Source of the DNA: Thecamonas trahens ATCC 50062
Lineage: Eukaryota > Apusozoa > Apusomonadida > Apusomonadidae
Direction of reading: 5' to 3'
Length of the DNA stretch: 24,954 nucleotides
Assembly (NCBI RefSeq): GCF_000142905.1
Contig: NW_013657665.1
Span: 549,315 to 574,268, forward strand
Position 1 is the stretch's first letter. Each line of letters opens with the position of its first letter. The notes beneath the pieces are model-generated. The model did not search any database. It worked only from the letters and a program-made list of their open reading frames with translations, and was not told where the DNA came from. Below are positions 8,856 to 17,421 of this stretch, one piece after another. The translations under genes and the position numbers were made by a program.

Positions 8856-11800
8856 ATGGCAAGTCCGGATCCGTACCACGATTTGACCAAGTACTCGCTC
8901 GAGGAGGCGTTTGCGCTCACTGGAGACCGCCCAGGCCTGGTGGCCAAGCTTGTGCCTGGCCAACGCGATGCGTTTTACTACACCGGGCTGCTGCTGGCGG
9001 ACGGAGTGGCGGCAGGCGACACGCCGCTCAACGAGCTTGCCGCGCATCTGGCTTCGTCCAAGTCGTCATTCGACTCGACGCGCGAGTGGCGCGAACTCAA
9101 CACCCGATTTAAGCTCCTCGCGTACGATGCGGCTACATCCGAGGTCGAGGAGGACCCCTTTCTGGAGTTTCTCATCTCTGAGTACGACCTCAGCTTCCAG
9201 ACGCCGCGGCTGGAGCCGGCCAAGTCGGCGGCGTCGACGGCAGAGCCGGGCCCAGCCCCTTCATCGCAGACGCGGCACGAGTCTGACTCGGCGGTGCCGC
9301 CTGTTGATCGCAATGCGCTCTACGCTGACGCATACCGGAGCTCGGGGGTCTCGGGCTTCCGGCCAGCGGCTTACCCATGGCTCCTGAACAAGCTGGCGTC
9401 TGCAGCAACCAAGGACGAGTACCGCCACCTGAAGGAGGTGCTCGACGCGCTGCCGCATGCACGACTTCCAGGCACGCTCCCTGCGCTCCTTCACCACATG
9501 GCGTCGGACAAGTACGGAGGCATCTACTCGGCTTATCGGCAGCTGACGGCCAAGTTTACGCTGGCGCAGCTCGACGAGCTGCTGGAGGCCAAGCCGGCAC
9601 TCCGTGACGATGCCACCTTTGTCGACGGGTACTTGGCCAAGCTCCATCCAGGCGCAGACGTCGACATGCAGTATGAACTCAGCATTGGCTCGCACGCATG
9701 CACCGAGTACATTTCCAAGTGTCTCGAGTTTGTGAGGACCCTCGCACCGGTGTTCAACCCGTACCGGCACACGCTCCTATACCACAGCCTGGTGATTGGG
9801 CTGGCGGCTGGGCATGGGATGAGCGAGCTGGAGGATTGCCTTCTCGAGCTGCTGGCGATTCCGTCGTCGGTATCGTTTGCGGACCCGGACTGGGTGCGTC
9901 CGTTCAGGTCCGACGGCGCGCGGGCCGGCTACGTCTCGTCGTCGTCGTCGTCGGTGCCGTCGGTGCCGGCACCGTCATCGACGGATGTGACTTCGCTCAT
10001 CGAGCGACTCCTTCGTGGCGCGCTCAGCGAGACACGCCGCATCCAGCCGTATGCCAAATACGTGCGGTCAACGACGCTCGAGCGCTGGCTGGCTGAGGAG
10101 CAGCTGTTTGCGAGCGGGAGCGCTGACCCCACAAACTCGGTTCTCTCAGCGAGCACCATTCGTTCGCTCCGGGACCGAGTGGATCTCGAGTTTGGGCCGT
10201 CCAACGCAGCGTATTTTGCGCCCAACGACCACGTGACCCTCGATGTGGTGGTGAAGAACGTGCCCAAGCTCCTTGTCCGGGTCTACGAGGTCAACACCGC
10301 GGCAGTCTATCGCGACTCGCTCTCGCAGGTCTCCGAGCATCTCTCGGTTGAGGGCCTTGTGCCGAACAACGAGTACGAACACAAGTACGACGCACCGCCA
10401 ATGGTCCGTGCGCAACACACGCTTCCGCTGCCGTGCATCGGTATGGCGCGCGGCGTGTTTGTGGTTGAGCTTATCGGCGGCGGGCGCTCGCTCCGCGCTG
10501 TCATCCGAGTCGGCCACCTGTACGCGCTCTCGCACCCTGCGCCGACTGGCCATGTGCTGCGGGTGTATGACGAGACCTCGGCGCTCTGCCCCGATGCGCA
10601 GCTCACGCTCGACGGACATCAGTACGTCGCCAACGCCCATGGTGAGATCCTTGTCCCGTATACCAGCTCTCCAGGTCGGCGAACAGTTGTGCTGACCTCG
10701 GACGGCTTTGCCGACTTGTACACGTTTGATCACGCGGGCGAAAACTACTCGTTTGCCGCTGCCTTCTATCTCGACCGCGAGCAGCTGCTCTCGAAGCACA
10801 CCGCCGTCGCGCTCGTCCGTGCCCAGCTAAGCCTCAACGGAATGGAGCTCCCGCTGGCGCGGCTCTCCCATCTCGTGCTTACGATCACCACGACCGACAT
10901 CGACGGCGTGGTGTCGACCTCAACCATCGACGACTTTGAGCTCTCAGACCTCGTCGAGTCGACGTACGGTTTTGTGGTGCCGGACAAGACCGTAGCGGTG
11001 GCGCTTGAGCTGACTGGCTCGGTCCGGTCGCGGGCTACCGAATCGGATGTCCAGCTGCGGGCTTCGCAGAGCTTCCAGCTCAACAAGATTGATCTCACTG
11101 CCGCCATGGATGACGTCTTTCTCCGGCGGACAAGCAGCGGGTACTCGCTTGTCGTGGTGGACAAGTCCGGCCGCCGTGTGGCCAACGCGCCGCTTAGCAT
11201 CAACCTCGCCCACATCGACGTCAGCCGATCGACGAGCTGCTTGACACGGTTTACCGATGCCAGCGGCGCTGTCCACCTCGGGCACCTGCCCAACGTGTCG
11301 GCGATTCGAGCGCGCAACTGCTCTTGGACGCTGCAGCGAGCGAGTGGCTCGATGCCGCGGCTTCTGCACGGGATCGAGGGCGAGGAGCTGCGGTTCCCGT
11401 ATCACGGCCAAGTCCCACGCGCCGACGATGATTATGCGGTCTCGTGTACCTCGCGCAACGCGGTGGGCGCAGTGGTAGACGATGTAAGCACAGCGGTGGC
11501 AGTCAGCCCCGGACTCGTGCGCGTTTCCGGCCTGACTGCTGGCGACTACGTGCTGTTTGTACCCAACGCGGCTGGCGGCTTTGACCAGCTGACGTTGCGG
11601 GTTGCGGCGGCGAGCACAGTCGTGACCTTTTCGCACACCGATCCGGTCCGCCACCGCATCTTCGTCTCGCCTGGGCGGATTCTGGAGCAGGTGGCGAGTT
11701 CAGAGCCGATGGCGGTGACAGACGTGACGGCGAGCAGCGACGAGCTGACGGTGCAGCTCGCGCACGCATCAGGCGCAACCCGTGTCCACGTTGTTTGCTC

Positions 11801-14800
11801 GCACTTTGTGCCCAACTACAACCCAGCAGAACTGCTCGGCCCGAGTGCGTTCTTCCGGCAGATGAGTGACACGCCGCGTCCTCTCTCGCGGGTGTCGTCG
11901 GCGTACCACGCTGCGCGAGCGCTCTCGGCCGAGGCGCAGTACATCCTCAATCGACAGTTTGCGGCCAAGCACCCTGGCAATATGCTCAAGCGGCCGTCAC
12001 TTTTGCTCGCGCTCAACGACCGTCCTGGCAACGTCGACGACGTGCGGCGGTTCACGCCGTCGTCTGGCTCACTTCGGGACCAGATGGGCATGATGATGTG
12101 CGAGGACGAAGATGAAATGGAGTGCAGCATGATGGCGCCGTCAATGGCAAGAAGCATGTCCAAGTGCCGGAAGAAGAAAAAGCGCGAAGGTCGAGGCCCT
12201 GTAGCGGGCAGCGTTGCCGAGGCACGCTCGCTGCGGCGGCGCGAGCTCTCGGCGGACGAGACCGGCTCTATCCTGTCGGACCCGTACCGTCACAACATCG
12301 AGTTCCTTCTCCACGGCTCGGACTGCATGTTCAATCTGCGGCCGGACACGGACGGACGGGTTGTGGTCCCGCTGGATCAGATCTCTCCCGGCAACACGGT
12401 GGTGAGCGTGGTGGTGGTCGACGGCGACGCGCATGCGGCGCGACAGTTTGCACTGCCCGAGTCTAGCGTGACGTACAACGACATGCGGCTGCTCAAGCCG
12501 CTCGATGCCGAGCGGCACTTTGCCGAGGTCCGGGCCATCGACGTCATGCCGACGGGCGGGTTGTTTGACGTCGCCGACAAGAGGACAACCGAGTCAATGG
12601 CGTACGACACGGTGGGCAAGGTCTTTTCGCTCTTTTCGACCCTCCTTGGCGGCTCGGCCGATTTCGAGGCCTTCCGCTTTGTCACTACGTGGGGCAGCAT
12701 GGACCGCGAGGCCAAGCTCGCCAAGTACGCCGAGTTTGCATCGCATGAGCTCAACGTGTTTGTGGCGTTCAAGGACCGCACATTCTTTGCTGATGTCGTC
12801 GCGCCGTTTCTGGCCAACAAAAAGGTCAAGACCTTTGTCGACGACTATCTGCTCGGCGCCGACCTGAGCAAGTGGACGGTGGCGCGCAAGTTTGAGCGGC
12901 TCAACATTGTGGAGAAGATCCTGCTCGGTGGCGCTAGCGGCGACGCCGCAATCCTCCGCCATGTACTCGACCAGGCCGACTTGCTCCCAGCCGACCGGGC
13001 GACGTTCTACGCTCTCCACAAGGTGGCGCTCAAGGCCAAGCTTGAGTCTGCAGGAGACCTGCCCAATGCGGCCGGTGATGTGCCGACTCTGGGTGGTGGC
13101 GGTGGCGGCAGCGGCGGTGGTGGCATGCCTCGGGGCGGCTACGACGACGCGCCGACACGGCGATACTACGCACCACTGCCGGGTACCAAAGAGTATGGCG
13201 AGAATAACTACCACCGGGTGCCGATTGAGCTCATCGACGAGCGGCTGGTGCAGATTTCCAAGTTCTGGGGTGCGTACGGAGCGCATGTGATGGAGCAGTT
13301 GGAGGCCAGGCAGAGCGGAGCCGCCGGAGAGCCGGCGCCGTACACGCCGGCGTTCCTCTCGGAACACTTTGTACACGCGGCGTCGAGCCCGACTGAGGCG
13401 CTGCTTGCGCTTGCGGTGCTGGACCTGCCGTTCGAGAGCAACGAACACACGGTTGAACTGGAGGGTGCGTCGCGGAGCCGGCTGATGGCGGCGTCGCCGG
13501 TGATAATGGTCCACAAGCAAGTGTGCGAGACGGACGAGGGTGAGGCGCCGATCCTGGTGTGTCAGAACTTCTTTGACCCGAACGACCGCTACGCTGAGGT
13601 TGACAACGAGCGTGTTGACAAGTTTGTGAGCGACGAGTTTGTCATCAACAAGGTGTACGGTTGCCAGGTGGCGGTGACCAACATCTCGACCGCGCGGCAA
13701 AAGGTCGACATCCTGGAGCAGATTCCGGCGGGAGCGGTCCCGCTCTGTGGCGGATTCTTCACCCGCTCGCACTACATCGAGCTCAACCCGTACGCGACGG
13801 TGACTGACGAGTTCCAGTTCTACTTTCCGGCAGCGGGTGCGGCGGCCCATTTTCCGATCCACGTGGCACAGAACGAGGTGACGGTGGCGAGTGCAGCGCG
13901 GGTGACTCTCAACGTGGTAGATGTGGCCTCGGTCCACGACACGCTCTCGTGGAGCTACGTGGCGGCGCACGGGACTATCGACGAGGTGGTGGCGTTCTTG
14001 GACAGCCACAACCCGCTGCGGTTCCAGATTCTGGACATTGAGGACCGACTGGGGCACAAGGAGTGGTGGCTCAAGATCATGAAGCTGCTGCGAGCACACA
14101 AGGCGTACGTCCACCGGGTGTGGCAGTACGGGCTCAAGCACCACGACCGGCGAGCGGTGGCCGAGTGGCTTTACCACAACGACGGGTTCATCGACCGGCT
14201 CGGAGCAAGCTGTGTTCTCTCCATCCTCCCGCTCGACGTCGAGAGCGAGGTCCGATACCAGCACCTCGAGTACGAGCCGGTGGTCAACCCGCGGGCTCAC
14301 CCGCTGCCTGGGGTGTCGCAGTCGACGGCGCCAGCGATGGTCAAACATCAGTACGAGGCGCTGTTGGGCTCGCTCAAGTACTCGTCGACGTTCCGGACCG
14401 ACGACCTGCTCGCGCTCACGTACTATCTCCTTCTGCTCGACCGAGTCGACGAGGCTGCGGCGTTCTTTGCGCGGATTGACCGGACGGCAGACGTGAGCGA
14501 GGGCGGGCTGGCAAACGAGCTCCAAGTCGACTACTTTGCGGCGTATCTGGACATTTTCTTTGGGGCGGAGACTGGGTATGCGACGGCGAGGGCGATTGCC
14601 GCCAAATATGTGGCGTATCCTGTCAAGCGGTGGCGCGAGATGTTTATGGACGTGCTGCGGCAGCTGTCGGAGCTCGACGATCCGAGTTCGGCGAGCGCGG
14701 CGCTGTCGACCCTGTCGCTGGCGGGCAGCGAGGCCGCCGCGTCTCGCGAAGAGCAGATGGCGGCGCTGGCGGCGACCGAGCCGGCGTTCGACTTTACCAT

Positions 14801-15356
14801 CGAGGGCACGACTGGCGTGGTCTCGTACCAGAACGTGGCCCGGGTGACGGTCAACTACTACCTCATGGACATCGAACTGCTGTTCTCGTCGTCGCCGTTT
14901 GTGGCAGCGTCGTCGAAGAACGTGCTCAAGCCCAACGAGGTGGAGGAACACGCCACGACCGAGGTCCGCAACGGCACGCTCCGGTTTGACATTGCGAGTT
15001 CGTTTGCCAAGGCCAACGTGCTCATCGAGGTCGTCGCCGGCTCGGTTGTGCGGTCGGCATCGTACTTTGCGCAGTCGTTTGCCGCGCACCTCATCGAGAA
15101 CTACGGTCAGCTCCGGGTGGCGCTCCCAGCCAACGCAGGCAGCGGCCCGATCAAGAACGCGTACGTCAAGGTCTACGCCCGTCTCCATTCGGGGCGCGAC
15201 ACGTTCTGGCGCGACGGATACACCGACTTCCGCGGCAAATTTGACTATGCCACTGTGAGCGGCGGTGACATCAGCTCGGTCGCCCGCTTTGCCATCCTCA
15301 TCATCACTCCCGACCACGGGTGTGTGGTCAAAGAGGCAGCTCCGCCGCGGACTTGA
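8856..15356 (+). CDS. Giant conserved-looking protein of unknown function, MG2-like region
   Basis: This is a single uninterrupted frame of 2,166 residues. The ATG at 8856 has A at -3 and G at +4; the upstream extension to 8814 begins with TTG and is not favoured. No signal peptide or membrane helix is evident, so a cytosolic location is likely. Around residues 440-560, the segments FAPNDHVTLDVVVKNVP, VRVYEVNTA and VVELIGGGRSLRAVIR look like an alpha-2-macroglobulin-type MG2 beta-sandwich. I recall similar blocks in large uncharacterised planctomycete and protist proteins, from memory only. Near residues 1078-1112 is an odd Met- and acid-rich stretch followed by KCRKKKKREGRG. Near 1413-1425 is a Gly-rich linker, then a block TKEYGENNYHRVPIE. 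The C-terminal third has helical sequence (residues about 1700-1960) followed by a beta-rich end (residues about 1970-2160). No catalytic motif is recognised. Confidence 0.85.
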   Translation: MASPDPYHDLTKYSLEEAFALTGDRPGLVAKLVPGQRDAFYYTGLLLADGVAAGDTPLNELAAHLASSKSSFDSTREWRELNTRFKLLAYDAATSEVEEDPFLEFLISEYDLSFQTPRLEPAKSAASTAEPGPAPSSQTRHESDSAVPPVDRNALYADAYRSSGVSGFRPAAYPWLLNKLASAATKDEYRHLKEVLDALPHARLPGTLPALLHHMASDKYGGIYSAYRQLTAKFTLAQLDELLEAKPALRDDATFVDGYLAKLHPGADVDMQYELSIGSHACTEYISKCLEFVRTLAPVFNPYRHTLLYHSLVIGLAAGHGMSELEDCLLELLAIPSSVSFADPDWVRPFRSDGARAGYVSSSSSSVPSVPAPSSTDVTSLIERLLRGALSETRRIQPYAKYVRSTTLERWLAEEQLFASGSADPTNSVLSASTIRSLRDRVDLEFGPSNAAYFAPNDHVTLDVVVKNVPKLLVRVYEVNTAAVYRDSLSQVSEHLSVEGLVPNNEYEHKYDAPPMVRAQHTLPLPCIGMARGVFVVELIGGGRSLRAVIRVGHLYALSHPAPTGHVLRVYDETSALCPDAQLTLDGHQYVANAHGEILVPYTSSPGRRTVVLTSDGFADLYTFDHAGENYSFAAAFYLDREQLLSKHTAVALVRAQLSLNGMELPLARLSHLVLTITTTDIDGVVSTSTIDDFELSDLVESTYGFVVPDKTVAVALELTGSVRSRATESDVQLRASQSFQLNKIDLTAAMDDVFLRRTSSGYSLVVVDKSGRRVANAPLSINLAHIDVSRSTSCLTRFTDASGAVHLGHLPNVSAIRARNCSWTLQRASGSMPRLLHGIEGEELRFPYHGQVPRADDDYAVSCTSRNAVGAVVDDVSTAVAVSPGLVRVSGLTAGDYVLFVPNAAGGFDQLTLRVAAASTVVTFSHTDPVRHRIFVSPGRILEQVASSEPMAVTDVTASSDELTVQLAHASGATRVHVVCSHFVPNYNPAELLGPSAFFRQMSDTPRPLSRVSSAYHAARALSAEAQYILNRQFAAKHPGNMLKRPSLLLALNDRPGNVDDVRRFTPSSGSLRDQMGMMMCEDEDEMECSMMAPSMARSMSKCRKKKKREGRGPVAGSVAEARSLRRRELSADETGSILSDPYRHNIEFLLHGSDCMFNLRPDTDGRVVVPLDQISPGNTVVSVVVVDGDAHAARQFALPESSVTYNDMRLLKPLDAERHFAEVRAIDVMPTGGLFDVADKRTTESMAYDTVGKVFSLFSTLLGGSADFEAFRFVTTWGSMDREAKLAKYAEFASHELNVFVAFKDRTFFADVVAPFLANKKVKTFVDDYLLGADLSKWTVARKFERLNIVEKILLGGASGDAAILRHVLDQADLLPADRATFYALHKVALKAKLESAGDLPNAAGDVPTLGGGGGGSGGGGMPRGGYDDAPTRRYYAPLPGTKEYGENNYHRVPIELIDERLVQISKFWGAYGAHVMEQLEARQSGAAGEPAPYTPAFLSEHFVHAASSPTEALLALAVLDLPFESNEHTVELEGASRSRLMAASPVIMVHKQVCETDEGEAPILVCQNFFDPNDRYAEVDNERVDKFVSDEFVINKVYGCQVAVTNISTARQKVDILEQIPAGAVPLCGGFFTRSHYIELNPYATVTDEFQFYFPAAGAAAHFPIHVAQNEVTVASAARVTLNVVDVASVHDTLSWSYVAAHGTIDEVVAFLDSHNPLRFQILDIEDRLGHKEWWLKIMKLLRAHKAYVHRVWQYGLKHHDRRAVAEWLYHNDGFIDRLGASCVLSILPLDVESEVRYQHLEYEPVVNPRAHPLPGVSQSTAPAMVKHQYEALLGSLKYSSTFRTDDLLALTYYLLLLDRVDEAAAFFARIDRTADVSEGGLANELQVDYFAAYLDIFFGAETGYATARAIAAKYVAYPVKRWREMFMDVLRQLSELDDPSSASAALSTLSLAGSEAAASREEQMAALAATEPAFDFTIEGTTGVVSYQNVARVTVNYYLMDIELLFSSSPFVAASSKNVLKPNEVEEHATTEVRNGTLRFDIASSFAKANVLIEVVAGSVVRSASYFAQSFAAHLIENYGQLRVALPANAGSGPIKNAYVKVYARLHSGRDTFWRDGYTDFRGKFDYATVSGGDISSVARFAILIITPDHGCVVKEAAPPRT

Positions 15357-15446
15357 CGAACGTGCGAGAAAAAAAAGCGAGCATGCGCATAGCATAGCGT
15401 ACAAACGTTTTGGCGGTACCGCAGTTTGTGAGCGTGCACCCTCCTA

Positions 15447-15458
15447 CCCCCCCCCCCC
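15447..15458 (+). repeat. Poly-C tract (C12) upstream of the membrane protein gene
   Basis: Twelve C in the 147-bp gap between the stop at 15356 and the ATG at 15504, about 45 bp before the ATG and on its sense strand. The rest of this short gap shows an A8 run near 15369 and nothing else that I can name. Confidence 0.85.
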
Positions 15459-15503
15459 TCCCCTGGGTGTTATACGCCCAAACACCCCACCGACCACCCT
15501 CAT

Positions 15504-17410
15504 ATGTCGCGGTCTCGCGTTCGGCCAAGCGGCATGCGGCGTGGGTCGGGCAGGCGGTCGATGCCGGGCGTGTCGGTGGTGTCAGGAGCAGGGAAGACCG
15601 AAGCAGAGGTGCGGACAGGGAGCAGTACGGTCGAAAGCGGCGACGAGGAGGCCTATGTACCGGCGGGCATCTCGCTGGCCCAGCTTGCATCGGCTGGAGT
15701 GACGGAGGGCTCACTGAGCTTTGAAGAGCTCGGTATGGACCTCGAGGCAGAGGCCGGACAACCGGGCAGGACAGAGTCGCGGCCGGATCTCGGGCTGCGA
15801 TCGCAGACATCAGTGCTCTCGCTGACCAAGCTGCACATGATGATGTCGGAGAGCAATGACGAGTATGCGCAGAAGAGTCATCAAATCACGCCTACGGCAT
15901 CATCCCCGCAATTGCAGCGCTGGCTGAGCTCGGTGTGGAAAGAGACCGGGCTCGATCCGTTGATGGCGGCGGATGCGGCGGCGGCACAGCACTTTGTTTA
16001 CTCGCGGTTTGCGTGGGAGTTTGTGCTCCACCTCTTTTTCCGTTCTCCCTCCCGATCATGCTCGCCAGCGGCGGATGGATCGCGGTGAAGAACAGGACGT
16101 TTTCCTCGCTGAGCATCATCTGCCTCGGGCAGTGGTTTGTCTCGTGCGCGGCATGGGCGGTGGTGATCCTGGTCGTGCTCTACTTTGACGATTTCATGAG
16201 CTCGTCAGTTGTGGTCGAGGTCTTTGTCGGGCTCGCTACTCACATGTTTCGATCGGCGCTTGTGGCAGTCAAGCACGGATGGCGCAAGCCGTCGTTGGTC
16301 CGGGCCGTCAAGGCTGGAGTCGTGCCGAGGCGACAGCTCCGGCTGGAGGAGATTATCTCGGGCTGGATCGTGCTCGGCAAAGCGGTCACCCTCACAGAGC
16401 TCTCCGAGGCAGCCATCCGGCACGACCTCAATCTACAGGGCTACTTGGTGCGCGTGGCGTACACGTCGCCGAGCGCCATACGGGAGGAGCTTCCGTTGGC
16501 GTGCGAGGCGCTGCCCGAAGTGGGCGAGCAGATTCGGTGGGCCGACGACAACGCAGAGGAGACGGGACATCACGGCACCGTTCTAGTCCCACTGCATCTT
16601 GTGTTGGCTGAGACGCTGCTTGTGGAGAAGTCGAATCGACTCCCGTTTGCCATGCTGGTCATCCGGCTGGTATCGTCGCTTGTGGTTGCCGGCACGCTGC
16701 CTGCGGCCCGGTTGGCGTTTGGCCAGGCGGCGTTCGGCGATACCTGGCCGACGCAGGTTGCGCTCAGCCTCGTTGTTCTCATCCAGCTCGGCATCACGTT
16801 CAATTTTACGTCGCTGGTGGTTTTTGCGTCGTGGGCTGACTCGTTTCGGCGGACGCGGTGGCTGCGGACGTGGGGAGGGTTTCTCTTCGACCGGCGGTCG
16901 CTCCTCGCGCCGTTCTTCTCGCGCCATCCAGAGGTGTGGCTCCTCTCGCGACGAGTCATTTTGGACATTGGGCTACAGTTTCGGAAGCGGCTGGACGTGT
17001 TCTTTGCAGCGATGCTCCTGCTTATCGGCTCGCTTATTGTCCCCATTGTGGTGCTCTCGCTCCGCAACGAACAGTCGACGTCTGTGGCGATTTTCTTTGC
17101 CTTTTCGCTGGTCATGGGCTCCGTGGCGACGACTGCGCTTATTCTCTCGTCGATTGCGGGGTACTCCACAAACCAGACGTTCCGCACGGACCAATACGCG
17201 CTGCACGGGCTGGCACTCGATCCAATGCACGGCATCCGCGGGCTGGGGGCACGGCTGGAGTACTCGATCTCGGGCCTGCATCTCGACGCGACCCTCAACT
17301 CGCTCACCATTCTAGGACTCTCGCATGGACCTGCTGCGTTTCGTGCCATTCTCTCGTTTGGACTGGCGGTGATTTCAATCTCGCTCCGACAGCTGTTCTT
17401 TGGCATCTGA
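15504..17410 (+). CDS. Multi-pass membrane protein with about eight helices and a long N-terminal tail
   Basis: One gene read across a one-base break at 16035-16039; allowing one extra T gives 635 residues. The first about 165 residues are hydrophilic, rich in Ser, Arg and Glu, with no signal peptide, so the N-terminus is probably cytosolic. Predicted helices lie at about residues 168-191 (spanning the break), 204-228, 233-256, 381-404, 418-441, 498-520, 527-553 and 612-634. A soluble stretch of about 125 residues separates helices 3 and 4, and about 55 residues separate helices 5 and 6. The C-terminus ends almost at the last helix (SLRQLFFGI). I do not recognise a family with confidence. The topology loosely recalls gustatory-receptor-like or PHTF proteins, which is speculation. 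It converges on the villin-like gene with an 11-bp gap. Confidence 0.75.
16035..16039 (+). other. Frame break at T5 run in the membrane protein gene
   Basis: The N-terminal frame reads FAWEFVLHLFF and then leaves a hydrophobic context for RSPSRSCS. The next frame reads FPFSLPIMLASGGW. One additional T joins them into one continuous transmembrane helix, which strongly favours a single gene. Confidence 0.8.
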
Positions 17411-17421
17411 TGCTCCCGCTA

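Noticed and set aside
8228-8947. A 239-codon minus-strand frame crossing the divergent intergenic region
   Set aside because: It reads Gly runs through the poly-C tract, overlaps the N-terminal parts of both flanking genes and gives no signal peptide; the frame starting at 8396 does.
12594-15404. A 936-codon open frame on the minus strand
   Set aside because: It is entirely antisense to the giant + strand gene, is rich in Arg, His and Val, shows no domain, and is explained by high GC and codon bias.
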